The notes below the pieces were generated by a model. The model had not been told where the DNA came from and searched no databases. It saw nothing but the letters and a program-made list of their open reading frames with translations. Positions 1 to 11,879 of a stretch of DNA of 64,000 nucleotides are shown piece after piece. Both the position numbers and the translations under genes were made by a program. The stretch is from Populus alba (lineage: Eukaryota; Streptophyta; Magnoliopsida; Malpighiales; Salicaceae): contig NC_133301.1 of NCBI RefSeq assembly GCF_005239225.2, forward strand, positions 15,624,318 through 15,688,317. Direction: 5' to 3'. Position 1 is the stretch's first letter. Each line of letters starts with the position of its first letter.

Positions 1-1337
1 TGATCTCCGTTAGTGCATCCCATATTCCCTTTGACAACAAATCACGAAAAGCTAATGGGATGAGTGTTTGCATAAACACGTGGCAGTCATGACTCTTCAT
101 TCCATACAATCTGCAGTCCTCTATGCTAACAAGCCTTGATATGTTCGATGCATGTCCATCAGGAAAACGTAGACTCTTATGCCATTTGTAGACTAGCAGT
201 TGTGCGTTTTTCTCTAACACGAAGCTTGCCCTTGGTTTTGCAACCCGTGACTCGTCATAAACCAACTCCATATTTTTACGGTTATAGTATAAAGCGATAT
301 CCAATCTAGCCTTCATGTTGTCCTTTGTCTTCCCCTTCACATCCATGACGGTGTTGAAAATATTCTCAAACACGTTCTTTTCGATATGCATGACGTCAAG
401 GTTATGGCGGAGAAGATTAGTCTTCCAATACGGAAGCTCCCAAAAGATACTTCGCTTTACCCAATTATGGGTCAAACCAAAACCAGGAAACTTTTGCTTA
501 CTTGATTGAAGGCCAAACACAATGTCACCGTACTGTGATACAACATGATGCAATTCTTCACCAGAAAGACGCGGGGATGCAACTTCTTTTTCAACTCCAC
601 CAACAAAGAAATCTTTTCTGTTCTTTCTGAACCTGTGATTAAGTGGCAAGAAGCCACGGTGACAGTAAAAAAAAGAAGCTTTACCTCCGTTTGCTAGCGT
701 GAATGCCTTGTTGTTTTCAATGCAGTATGGACATGCGAGTTTCCCATGCGTGCTCCAACCAGAAAGCATTCCATAAGCTGGAAAATCACTGATAGTCCAC
801 ATCAAAGCCGCCCTCATAAGGAAATTTTCTTTCCTCAATATATCATAAGTCAGAGATCCGGAGGACCACAACTGTGCCAGCTCATCTATCAACGGTCGAA
901 GACAAACATCTATATTCCGCCCCGGGTTGCTTGGACCGGGTATGACAGTAGATAGAAACATGAACTCCAGCCTCATACATATTCCCGGTGGCAAGTTATA
1001 AACTGTGAGAATGACCGGCCAACAAGAATAGGGAGCAGCAAATGACCCAAATGGGTTGAACCTGTCTGTACACAACCCAAGTCGAACATTCCTTGATTCA
1101 GCAGAAAAGTCAGGATGAACACTGTTAAAGCGTTTCCACGCTTCGCCGTCAGAAGGATGCACCATCACACCATCAACGAAATCGTGTGTTTGGTGCCATG
1201 TCATGTGCTCAGCAGTCGTTGGTGACATAAATAACCTCTGCTGTCTAGGTGTGATCGGGAAATATCTAAGTTTTTTATACGCCACTAGAGTCTTCCCCCT
1301 GCCAGTTCTGGGTTTGTAACGGGAATGCCCGTATGTC
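1..1337 (-). pseudogene. TNP2-type CACTA transposase fragment (copy 1)
   Basis: Read on the minus strand, this is the central tnp2 transposase region of the same protein encoded at 9562-11108, including the HSRYKPRTGRG stretch, the AAPYSCWPVILTVYNLPP stretch and the region before DUF4218. The frame looks open across what is visible. At the position where copy 2 has a TGA (10791-10793), this copy keeps a Cys codon. The 5' coding part (Transposase-associated domain, about 230 residues in copy 2) is missing through the junction near 1337, so the fragment has no usable start. The 3' part is beyond the window start. A CACTA transposase relic is clear; function is excluded unless another start is used. 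Confidence 0.85.
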
Positions 1338-1802
1338 AAGCTCTTAATTATTTCAAAACATAACATGTAATTCGGTAATTCTACAAATTAAGTTTTAACA
1401 ATTTACAAACAAATACAATCTAAAAAAATCTAAAACAAACCATAACAAGTATAAAATTATACATTCATATACTACAAGTTTGTTTGAGAAATAACAATAA
1501 AACATGTACATCTACTAAAAAAAAATACATATACTAAAAAAACAATAAAATTGACATTTAAATGTTAAAATTTTAAAAGATAGAATTACTTACAAAAAAT
1601 GATAAAATCCGTCGATAAATTAGAACACGGATGCTGTGACCACAAAACTTCAAGAAATACAACTTGTTGTGCTGAGATGAGGAAGATTTTTTTTTTTGGG
1701 GCGAGGGGGGGCTGGTTATTTGCAGATAGGGAGGGTTAGGATTAGGAAGAAGAAGGAGAAATGGGGGAGGAGAGTGTCGGCAGAGTGGCCATATATTCAC
1801 TT

Positions 1803-2299
1803 TTGCCGATGGCCTTACCGACGGTTTTATTCCATCGGTGAATACGTTGGCGAAACCGTCGGTAATTCTGACGGGCAATCGACACGTCACCGCACGGACC
1901 TGCTATTCAAATCCCTCGATGATTTCATCGGTATTTTTAACGGTGCACCAGTCACGTCACCGGTACAGATCTGGCATTTCAAATCCGTCGGTGATTCCGT
2001 CGATATTGTTGACGGTGAACAGGTCCCATCACGCGTACGGCTCCCCGCTTTTCAGGCCGTCGGTGATTCCGTCAGAAAAATCACCCGCCAAAACCTCCGC
2101 GCCACCTACCCGCCCTTTTTTCATTAATTCTGAATTTTCTGTCGGTAATTCGGTCGGTAATTAACGACGGATATAGTCCGTTGGTAATTACCGACCAACT
2201 TACCGATGAAAATAGTCCGTCGGTGATTTCGACCGAAAAATACCGACAAAAAAAATTCCGTCGGTGATTCCGTTGGTATTTAGCGAATTTCTAGTAGTG
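1803..2299. repeat. CACTA right subterminal repeat region (copy 1)
   Basis: A dense run of degenerate CCGTCGGT / ACCGACGG motifs in both orientations directly inside the terminus. In CACTA elements such subterminal motifs bind the TNPA-like protein. The open frames on the plus strand here (1696-2127, 1838-2164) are by-products of the repeats and are not called as genes. Confidence 0.85.
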
Positions 2300-2487
2300 A
2301 AAATGTTACTAATTACTAATTATTATACTTTTTTTTTGCCTTCTCTTACTAATTTTATGATTTGTGGTGGGTTTTGTATGAATGTCAAACAAAAAAGTGC
2401 AAGAGTGTTACTGGTAGGATTTGAGGAAGGTTCAAACCAATAATTGAAGCATCAACTCTAAAGAATGACCTTGTTATAAAACGAAAT
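2300..2487. other. 188-bp host spacer between the two CACTA elements
   Basis: AT-rich sequence with no CCGTCGGT motifs. It ends in AAT (2485-2487), the left target duplication of copy 2. No gene seen. Confidence 0.7.
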
Positions 2488-2935
2488 CACTACAAGATTT
2501 CACAGTTTTACCGACGGAAATATTCCGTCGGTGTGTGACAGAACGTTCGTCGGTAAAGTATTTACCGACTATATTACCGACGGAATACGCCCGTCGGAAT
2601 ACCTTTTGTCGGTGATTCCACATTCCGTCGCTATATCGGTCGGTAATACAAAAAAAACATTTACCGACGGACCGTGCGCGCCAAAAAAAAAAAGTTTCCC
2701 GCTTGGAATATACCGACGGAAAATATTCCGTCGGTGTTATGTAAATACCGACGGACTACCTCCGTCGGCAAAAGTGTCGGTGATATTTCATACCGACCGA
2801 ATAAATTCGTCTGTAAATTCGTCGGTATTTTTATACCGACGGATTATTTCCGTCGGTGAATATGTCGGTGATGGGATGGAATACCGCAGACACTGTCCAA
2901 TGCCGACGGATTTTTTCCGTCGGTAAATCCCTGTG
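2488..2935. repeat. CACTA left subterminal repeat region (copy 2)
   Basis: From the CACTA terminus to about 2935 the sequence is packed with inverted and direct ACCGACGG / CCGTCGGT motifs, several arranged as hairpins with the form ACCGACGG-N-CCGTCGGT. It ends where the AT-rich 3' flank of the Transposase_24 gene begins. Plus-strand open frames here are repeat artefacts. Confidence 0.9.
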
Positions 2936-3080
2936 TAATTTTTTTTTTAATTATTTAGAAAAAATAATATAAATTAATAGTAATACAAACCAATTATGCA
3001 AATAAAATTTATATTAAGCAACAAAAACTCAAAGTTAAATAATATTCATTACAAAATGAATGTGTTAAAAAAAAAAACAA

Positions 3081-4809
3081 TTAATATAAAGGTGGAGGAG
3101 GAGGAGGAGGAGGAGGGTGGGGGTTAGGCGGCCAAAAAGGATTAGGCGCACATGTTCCACCTTGTGTCATGTTCATGACCATTTGACGAAGCTCTTCATA
3201 GGCCGCTCTTTGTTGTTCAGACTCTGCTCTGCGTTGTTCGTCCGCCAATCTGTGTTGTTCGTTCGCCAATCTTTACTCTTCTTTGAGTTGTGTGTACGCC
3301 TCTGATAGGTGGCCGCACCTTTGCTGCAAGGCCACAAACTCCTTCGATTGGGAGCTCGATACAGATTGGGACCTCCCACCGGTTGAAGCAGTACCGGTCG
3401 ACCGCAACTTGGCGGCGGTAGTGTTGGAGAGCCCGTAAACCCGATTTTTATCGGGTCCACCTGACGATCCAGCCTCCATCCACAAATCCGGATCGAATTC
3501 CGGATGGGTCGAAGGATCATCCCCGTATCTCTCCCTCAACCGATTATTATAGGTCTCCTGAAAAAAAAAAAATCATATTCAATTCAATAAACATGATAAT
3601 AACTTATAAAATAAAATGGTTGAACAAACACACCACAAACTGTTGAGCACGGTTGTCAACGAACTGTTGCGTACCTTTTTGGCGGTCATGACTCCGCACG
3701 TGCGTCTCCACAAACAGCTCCATAGGGCTCGGCTCACGTCCAAGAGACGTAGCCTATATATAATGAAAAAAATGTATTAACAACAAATTAATTGAACGAT
3801 ATATTTCATTTAAATTAATCTTACCATCCGTTTCGCATGTGCAGCAAACGGAACGGAGCCGCCGGTGTGCGTTGTAACGGAGCCATGAATTTGCCGATTC
3901 CGGTTGCCGGCACTGGACTGTGAGCGTCGAGTGAACCGCTCAGACGTCACGTGCTGAAGATAGTACGGCCATATATCTTCCGGGATGTATATTGGTTTGA
4001 AATCCCTCCAAACCGCAACATCGTTCCAGCCTTGTAACCCCTTATCCCTCGCTGTTTTTTTTGCTTTTTTCTGGGCGTCATACCAAAAATCACGCAACCT
4101 AATTCACGCACGAAAAAATTACATTTCAAAACATAAATAATTATGTAAAAAAAAGTCGTATTGTTTTCGATGTTACCTAATTGCTGCGTGATTTTCCCAC
4201 ACCCTCCTCACAACAATGTCATGTTCATCGTCCCAGCAGAATCGATGCTGTATATAAAAAAATAATTTTTTAAAATGTTAATAATTTATTTACAATTATA
4301 ACTTGAATTTATTAGAAATAAGCTGAAAATTATATATTAACACGAACCTCAAATCTACGAAACCATGCATTGATTTGAGGCATCCATTCAGGATGTCTGG
4401 ATATCTGACTCCATTGAAACAATGGAATTTCCATCGACGTTTTAAACGCCGATGATATTAATCGGGCGGCCTCAATGTTTGTGAACCTGAAAAGAAATGA
4501 AATTAATTTGTGATTACTTCATAAATTATGTTTTAAATTTGTTTTTTTTATATAAAAAAAACTAAAACCTTAACAAACTTACATTGAAAGATCGTCCTTC
4601 CACTGTGCCTCGAACTGGCGGGTAAATTGATTCCGCTTCGAAGGCATGCCGCATCTGCGATGTGAAACATCGCTGGAAGAGGCAGCATCGGTTGACGGCG
4701 CAGGTGGTGTAGGTGCCTCTTCTTGAGAGGCACCTAAGGAAACATCATCATCGCTGCTAGACGAACTTGATTCGACTAGACGACCAGCTCTGGTTTTCAT
4801 TTTGCGCAT
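3081..4809 (-). pseudogene. Transposase_24 family (Ptta/En/Spm, TNPA-like) protein, six exons, one nonsense codon
   Basis: Minus-strand exons with GT/AG borders: 4583-4809, 4348-4486, 4177-4247, 3835-4098, 3634-3753, 3081-3557. Exon 1 starts MRKMKTRAGR and has an acidic Ser run. Exons 2-4 give the conserved core (FQWSQISRHPEWMPQINAWF, then WDDEHDIVVRRVWENHAA). Exon 6 has RYGDDPSTHPEFDPDLWMEA, typical of plant Transposase_24 proteins, then a Glu/Gln/Arg coiled-coil-like segment and a Pro-rich tail. The family is the accessory DNA-binding partner of TNP2 in CACTA elements. A TAA at 3270-3272 interrupts the coiled coil (after KEE, before RLANEQ), so about 60 residues are lost; the frame continues beyond it. 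The start could instead be the Met three codons later. Confidence 0.8.
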
Positions 4810-5119
4810 CTAAACAATTTTATATTAATAATTGTATAATAAAATTCAAAAGTTAAAAAAAAATCGGCAGCACCTCCCCTATACTGGATACTACCCAAAT
4901 CCACAAACCTGCAAATATTAACAATAGCCACAACCAATCGAACCAATCTATACTAATTATTCCAACATATTCAACTATTAATCCTAAGATAAATTCAACG
5001 TTAACAATTACAATTCACAAATTAATCAATAATTATATTCAAAACAATAAAAAATATGACAAAAAATATATTTAATAAATTCAACAAATTATAATTCAAC
5101 AAATTAATCATTACAATTC
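4810..5119. other. AT-rich leader or first intron of the Transposase_24 gene
   Basis: No coding potential. It consists of A-rich tracts grading into the tandem array that starts near 5120. It lies upstream of the Transposase_24 start on the minus strand. Confidence 0.5.
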
Positions 5120-6865
5120 AACATTAACAATTATAATTCAACAAATTCAAAAAATTCAAAAAATATTCAAATATTCAACTTTAACTAATTCTAAGTTAAA
5201 TTAACTAATAACAATTCTAACAACACAACAACAAAAAATATTCAATAAATTTAAAAAAAAATATAGACTAACAATTAAATTAACAAATATTCAACAAATT
5301 CAAAAAATTCAAAAAATATTCAAATATTCAACTTTAACTAATTCTAAGTTAAATTAACTAATAACAATTCTAACAACACAACAACAAAAATATTCAATAA
5401 ATTAAAAACAAAATATAGACTAACAATTAAATTAACAAATATTCAACAAATTCAAAAAATTCAAAAAATATTCAAATATTCAACTTTAACTAATTCTAAG
5501 TTAAATTAACTAATAACAATTCTAACAACACAACAACAAAAAATATTCAATAAATTAAAAACAAAATATAGACTAACAATTAAATTAACAAATATTCAAC
5601 AAATTCAAAAAATTCAAAAAATATTCAAATATTCAACTTTAACTAATTCTAAGTTAAAATTAACTAATAACAATTCTAACAACACAACAACAAAAAATAT
5701 TCAATAAATTCAACAATTAAATTCAATTATTCAACAATTAAATTAACAAATATTCAACAAATTCAAAAAATTCAAAAAATATTCAAATATTCAACTTTAA
5801 CTAATTCTAAGTTAAATTAACTAATAACAATTCTAACAACACAACAACAAAAAATATTCAATAAATTCAAAAAAAATATAGACTAACAATTAAATTAACA
5901 AATATTCAACAAATTCAAAAAATTCAAAAAATATTCAAATATTCAACTTTAACTAATTCTAAGTTAAATTAACTAATAACAATTCTAACAACACAACAAC
6001 AAAAAATATTCAATAAATTCAACAATTAAATTCAATTATTCAACAATTAAATTAACAAATATTCAACAAATTCAAAAAATTCAAAAAATATTCAAATATT
6101 CAACTTTAACTAATTCTAAGTTAAATTAACTAATAACAATTCTAACAACACAACAACAAAAAATATTCAATAAATTAAAAAAAATATAGACTAACAATTA
6201 AATTAACAAATATTCAACAAATTCAAAAAAATTCAAAAAATATTCAAATATTCAACTTTAACTAATTCTAAGTTAAATTAACTAATAACAATTCTAACAA
6301 CACAACAACAAAAAATATTCAATAAATTCAAAAAAAATATAGACTAACAATTAAATTAACAAATATTCAACAAATTCAAAAAATTCAAAAAATATTCAAA
6401 TATTCAACTTTAACTAATTCTAAGTTAAATTAACTAATAACAATTCTAACAACACAACAACAAAAAATATTCAATAAATTAAAAAAAAATATAGACTAAC
6501 AATTAAATTAACAAATATTCAACAAATTCAAGAAATTCAAAAAATATTCAAATATTCAACTTTAACTAATTCTAAGTTAAATTAACTAATAACAATTCTA
6601 ACAACACAACAAAAAAATATATTCAATAAATTAAAAAAAAATATAGACTAACAATTAAATTAACAAATATTCAACAATTCAAAAAATTCAAAAAATATTC
6701 AAATATTCAACTTTAACTAATTCTAAGTTAAATTAACTAATAACAATTCTAACAACACAACAACAAAAAATATTCAATAAATTCAACAATTAAATTCAAT
6801 TATTCAACAATTAAATTAACAAATATTCAACAAATTCAAAAAATTCAAAAAATATTCAAAAAATT
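5120..6865. repeat. AT-rich minisatellite, about 11 units of about 152 bp
   Basis: The motif CTTTAACTAATTCTAAGTTA recurs at 5179, 5332, 5484, 5637, 5795, 5947, 6104, 6256, 6408, 6560 and 6711. The spacing is 151-158 bp, with most units 152 or 153. Each unit also holds short ATTCAA repeats. Some units carry an alternative segment (TTCAATTATTCAACAATT) in place of the TATAGACTAAC segment, so at least two unit variants are interspersed. The array sits between the Transposase_24 start codon (4809) and its putative promoter (7185-7890), so it would be transcribed as leader or intron. Confidence 0.9.
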
Positions 6866-7184
6866 CAAAAAAAAGGAACGAAATATACATACCTTAATAA
6901 TGTGTCAAATTCAAAACTTTATATACATTGCAACAAAAAACACCAAAACAACAAAAAAAAACAACTAAAAATAAAATAAAATAAAATAAATTAGAAAAAA
7001 AAACACATACCTTTTAATATAATGAAGATTTACAACACCAAATCTTGCTAGAGATTAAAGGTGAAAGTGTTTAAGGATTGAGGGGAAAAAATGAAAAATC
7101 TGAGGTGAAAAACGGAGGAGAAGCGAAGCGGCGGGGAGAAGAAGAAAAAATGAGGCGAAGCGGCGGGGGCTGGAACTTATAGGT

Positions 7185-7890
7185 CAATTTTACCGACGGA
7201 ATCACCGACGGAATTAACATCCGTCGGTAACAGGTCAAAATTCCGTTGGTAACAGGTCAAAATTCCGTTGGTAACAGGTCAAAATTCCGTCGGTATTTTT
7301 CGAATTTCGCCCCGAATTTTTAAAAGCCCTCCAAATTTTTCGCAGTCCGTCGGTGATTCCGTCGGTAATCTGACAAGTTCAGAGGCGCATTAATTCACGC
7401 ATTTTGGAAATCGCACGGTCCGTCGGTAATTCTGTCGGTAATATGTGTAACCGACAAAGTACCGACGGACCTACTCCGTCGGTAATCCCGTCGATGGTGG
7501 TGTTATGTTTTCGAGCTTACTGTGAGATGCCGACGGACTATAGTCCGTCGGTAATCCCGTCGATGGTGGTGGATGTTTTTCGAGCTTACTGTGAGATGCC
7601 GACGGACTATAGTCCGTCGGAAATCCCGACGATGGTGGTGGCATGTTTTTCGAGCTCACTGTGTGATGCCGACGGATTTTATTCCGTCGGTATAGTTGTC
7701 GGTGAAGCCGTCGGTAATTGCGTCGGTGTTGGTTGCATTTCGCGTAAATATTTTCGAACTCTCTGTGAGATACCGACGGATGGTTATCCGTCGGTATGGA
7801 CATCGGTGATTGTGGCATTTTGCGTAAATATTTTCGAACTCTCTGTGAGATACCGACGGATGGTGATCCGTCGGTATGGACGTCGGTAAG
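7185..7890 (-). promoter_or_regulatory. Internal cluster of CACTA subterminal-type motifs upstream of the Transposase_24 gene
   Basis: CCGTCGGT/ACCGACGG motifs recur here at a density like that of the two ends of the element, although this is its middle. Within it are tandem blocks: GACTATAGTCCGTCGG-type units near 7530 and 7600, and two near-identical 70-bp blocks at about 7740-7810 and 7815-7880. The flank at 7090-7170 (purine-rich, GAGAAGAAGAA and GGCGGGGGCTGG) resembles the TNP2 leader at 12250-12330. By position it would be the promoter of the second gene and a binding platform for the TNPA-like protein; that role is an inference. The long plus- and minus-strand open frames inside it are repeat artefacts. 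Confidence 0.6.
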
Positions 7891-8083
7891 TTTGCATTAT
7901 GCAGGAAAGGTTGTCTTTGTATTGCCTGTTTACCTTCCTGTAATAACTTAACTGATAAACTGTCGATCACATAAAACAATAACCACATTGCTTAAACAAT
8001 AAATATTTTGTTTTACAAAATACATCATCAATAATCTAAATTACATGAGACAAATGTTTTTACATAGGGCTTCATTTTCATAA

Positions 8084-11000
8084 TTAGTCGGAATTTTCTT
8101 CTTCTTCCTCATCAATTGAATTGTCATCATCTTCATCGCAATCTTCAATATGGATATCATCTTCTTCATCGACATTTGCTTGTGCGCTAGAGCTGAGAAC
8201 AACATTCAACTCCTCTCCGTCAATATCAACAAGACTATCATCGAGAACTCGAAAATTTGAATTTTCTTCCAATTCAATCGAAGGAGCAACTCGATATGGT
8301 TCAACCAACTCACGAACTTGAAAGACTTCATCTCGCACACTTGTGTCTTCGTTCTCATCCTGAACAACCTCGACACGACCCCGTGGTTTCGTTTTTAAAA
8401 CGGACAACCAATCAACTCTTGAACGATCCTTTCTAAATGAAGGGGTGTATGTGTAATAAACTTGTTGACATTGCTTTGCGAAAACAAAGACATCGTTTAT
8501 GTTGCGGAGTCTAGCTTTTGAGTTGATTTCGACCAGACCATGGTGCGGATCAACTCTGATTCCTCTGTCCGTCGTGTCATACCAATAGCATTTGAATAAA
8601 AACACTTTATTCTGCTCGCTATGATATTGCAGTTCGACGACCTCTTCTAATCTACCATAGTAGTCAACTTCTAACTGGCTACTTGTGGATCCCTTAACAC
8701 AAACACCGCAGTTGTATGTCTTTCTTCCTTGCCCGTATTCTTCAGTATGGAAAACATATCCATTGACAAAATACCCGTTGTAGCACTTAACTTTTCTTTC
8801 AGGGCCGAGGCTTAGTGAAGACAATGACTTGGGCGCACTCCTTCCCATTTGATAAACCTTGTAAATATATGTAATTAAATGTACATCAATACACGGTAAA
8901 TGAACGAGAATCTCGTAATGACATGCATACGTTAGAATGAGTTTGTGATAGTGCTTACATGTGTTCTGAACCATGTGGCAAATTATTCATCTTGTAATTG
9001 AAAGAACTGGGATTCGGTCAGCTGCGAGTTATTAGAGAGCAAATATTATCGATGTTGCCTGCAAGTGATAATGAGTGTATGATATTACAATATATAATTA
9101 ACAGTATATTACTGACAAAGTTTAATTACTATTACACATATATAGACTTACTGAATAAATGGTCTCAGCTCATCACAGTTAAATAGAACATAGTTGTGTG
9201 CTTGTTTGAATTCTATTTCCGACAAATATCTTCCTCTTACGGCATTTTTAGGTGTGGGTCGTCCAGTATTGGAGAATATTGACAAGTTCCCACTGGAAGG
9301 CACTTCACCGCCATCGTCATGCCGTGGAACGCGATTGATTCTTGTTCTCATATGAGGTTCGAAATAGTACGAGATAAATGTTGATATCTCTTCAACAATA
9401 TAGGCCTCAGATATCGAAGCCTCAACATGCGCCTTGTTCTTAACCTTTTTTTTTTAGATTAAACAAGTACCTGCATTGAAGTACAATTCAAGTATTTTCA
9501 ATTAAGAAAAACATAGAAAATACTTTAAGATATGAATTCCATTGCAACTGTAATATCTCACCGTTCGAATGGGTACATCCATCTATACTGGACCGGTCCT
9601 CCAGCTTTTACCTCGAACGGTAGATGTATAGGGAGATGCTCCATTGAGTCAAAAAATGAAGGAGGGAATATCATCTCAAGGTTGCATAGTGTCTCGATGA
9701 TATTCGTTTGAAGCATCTCAATGTGCTCAACATTCATCTTGCTGGAGCATATATCTCTGAAGAAATGACTGATCTCCGTTAGTGCATCCCATATTCCCTT
9801 TGGCAACAAATCACGAAAAGCTAATGGGATGAGTGTTTGCATAAACACGTGGTAGTCATGGCTCTTCATTCCATACAATCTGCAGTCCTCTATGTTAACA
9901 AGCCTTGATATGTTCGATGCATGTCCATCCGGGAAACGCAGACTCTTAAGCCATTTGTAGACTAGCAGTTGTGCGTTTTTCTCTAACACGAAGCTTGCCC
10001 TTGGTTTTGCAACCCATGACTCATCATAAACGAACTCCATATTTTTATGGTTACAGTATAAAGCTATATCCAATCTTGCCTTGATGTTGTCCTTTGTCTT
10101 CCCCTTCACATCCATGACGGTGTTGAAAATATTCTCAAACATGTTCTTTTCGATGTGCATGACGTCAAGGTTATGGCGGAGAAGATTAGTCTTCCAATAT
10201 GGAAGCTCCCAAAAGATACTTCGCTTTACCCAATTATGGGTCAAACCAAAACCAGGAAACTTTTGCTTACCTGATTGAAGGCCAAACACAATGTCACCAT
10301 ACTCTGATACAACATGATGCAATTCTTCACCAGAAAGACGCGGGGATGCAACATCTTTTTCAACTCTACCAACAAAGAAATCTTTTCTGTTCTTTCTGAA
10401 CCTGTGATTAAGTGGCAAGAAGCGACGGTGACAGTCAAAAAAAGAAGCTTTACCTCCGTTTGCTAGCGTGAATGCCTTGTTGTTTTCCATGCAGTATGGA
10501 CATGCGAGTTTCCCATGCGTGCTCCAACCAGAAAGCATTCCATAAGCTGGAAAATCACTGATAGTCCACATCAAAGCCGCCCTCATAAGGAAATTTTGTT
10601 TCCTAGATATATCATAAGTCAGAGAACCGGAGGACCACAACTGCGCCAGCTCATCTATCAACGGTCGAAGACAAACATCTATATTCCGCCCCGGGCTGCT
10701 TGGACCGGGTATGATAGTAGATAGAAACATGAACTCCGGTCTCATACACATTCTCGGTGGCAAGTTATAAACTGTGAGAATGACCGGCCATCAAGAATAG
10801 GGAGCAGCAAATGACCCAAATGGGTTGAACCCGTCTGTACACAACCCAAGTCGAACATTCCTTGATTCAGCAGAAAAGTCAGGATGAACACTGTTAAAGC
10901 GTTTCCACGCTTCGCCGTCAGAAGGATACACCATCACACCATCAACGACATCGTGTGTTTGGTGCCATGTCATGTGCTCAGCAGTCTTTGGTGACATAAA

Positions 11001-11879
11001 TAACCTCTGCAGTCTAGGTGTGATCGGGAAATATCTAAGTTTTTTATATGCCACTAGAGTCTTCCCCCTGCCAGTTCTGGGTTTGTAACGGGAATGCATG
11101 CATGTCATGCACTCGGTCATCACAACATTTTCAAGGTAGTATAACATGCAGAAGTTAGGGCACATGTCAATTTTCTAGTATCCTAAACCGAGGGGTTTCA
11201 TCATGGACTTCGCAGCATAGAAGTTCTCTTTGAGCCTGTTCCCTTCTGGTAAAATGCTTCTTGCCCAATCAATAATTTTGTCATACCCGGCCTCACTCAA
11301 CCCGTGATCTGACTTGATGGTGAACACCTGTGCCACAGCCGATAATTTACTGTGGTTTGTGCAGCCATCCCATAATGGTTCGTCAAAATCTTTCAACAAA
11401 TCAAAAAACCTAGCTGCCTCTGCATTAGGTTCTTCTTCTACGATTGGACATTGATTGACATTATCTTGATTCATTCTCATTGCATCCATAACCATGTTTC
11501 TGTAAGGATTAGTGTTGTCATTTGCCGCTTCATGCACGTTGCTAGCACTAGAAGTTGACCCAACCACCGTTTCTCCCATTCTCCTATTACTAACAAATAC
11601 CTCTCCATGTGCATACCAACACTCGTAATCCTCCACAAACCCTTTGTGTAGAAGATGCATCATTACAACATCTAGATGCAGATACTTTTTATTTTGACAC
11701 TTCCTGCATGGACACCTAATACCGCCTCCAGTAAAATTTCTGGGAATAGATGTTGCGAAATTAATAAAACCCTGAACCCCGTTACAATAATCCATCCTCC
11801 GCAATCCTTGGGGTGAATCTAGATACATCCATGAACGATCATCCATGATTTCTACCGAACCTCTATAAAAAGGACCCAT
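8084..11879 (-). pseudogene. TNP2-type CACTA transposase, multiple stops
   Basis: Minus-strand exons: 9562-11879, 9152-9470, 8959-9058, 8084-8857. The N-terminus has the Transposase-associated domain (MDDRSWMYLDSPQG, then CPCRKCQNKKY). The tnp2 core follows (HSRYKPRTGRG; LTHNWVKRSIFWELPYWK; LRHNLDVMHIEKNMFENI), then a DUF4218 region (HLPIHLPFEVKAGGPVQYRW) and a C-terminal DUF4216 region (FLFKCYWYDTTDRGIRVD) with a long acidic tail. TNP2 is the catalytic transposase of CACTA elements. Lesions: TAG at 11175-11177, TGA at 10791-10793 (Cys in copy 1), a ten-base T run at 9446-9455 (plus strand) one base too long for the DUF4218 frame, TAA at 9046-9048 and TAA at 8983-8985. The start could be Met 12 (MDDRSWMY). 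Confidence 0.88.

Larger units (their letters stand above)
1..2299 (-). mobile_element. CACTA (En/Spm-type) transposon, copy 1, partial (left end outside window)
   Basis: The right terminus ends at GTAGTG (2294-2299), whose reverse complement begins CACTACTAGAAATTCG, nearly the same as the right end of the complete copy at 12730. Many CCGTCGGT/ACCGACGG motifs lie inside the end. Bases 1-1337 match 9770-11108 of the complete copy almost base for base, and 1338-2299 match from about 11890 to its end. Copy 1 is therefore a sibling with an internal deletion of about 780 bp that removes the first part of the TNP2 coding region. The flanking base triplet AAA at 2300-2302 cannot be tested as a target duplication because the other end is outside the window. 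It lies in the same orientation as copy 2 and 188 bp from it. Confidence 0.9.

Noticed and set aside
1696..2164. Overlapping plus-strand open frames of 143 and 108 codons
   Set aside because: They translate the CCGTCGGT subterminal repeats of CACTA copy 1; the residues are low in complexity and there is no domain.
3091..3121. GGAGGAGGAGGA tract as a possible microsatellite of interest
   Set aside because: It encodes the Pro-rich tail of the Transposase_24 protein on the minus strand; ordinary coding low complexity.
5120..6865. Regular repeats suggesting a CRISPR-like array
   Set aside because: The units are contiguous 152-bp repeats without unique spacers, in plant nuclear DNA inside a transposon; this is a minisatellite.
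7404..7988. Open frames of 161, 115 and 110 codons on both strands
   Set aside because: All are repeat-encoded (PSVIPSMVV-type and SIPTDNHPSV-type tandem peptides) within the internal motif cluster.
10081..10724. Plus-strand open frames opposite TNP2 (65-69 codons)
   Set aside because: They are antisense shadows of the TNP2 coding exon and are repeated in copy 1 for the same reason.
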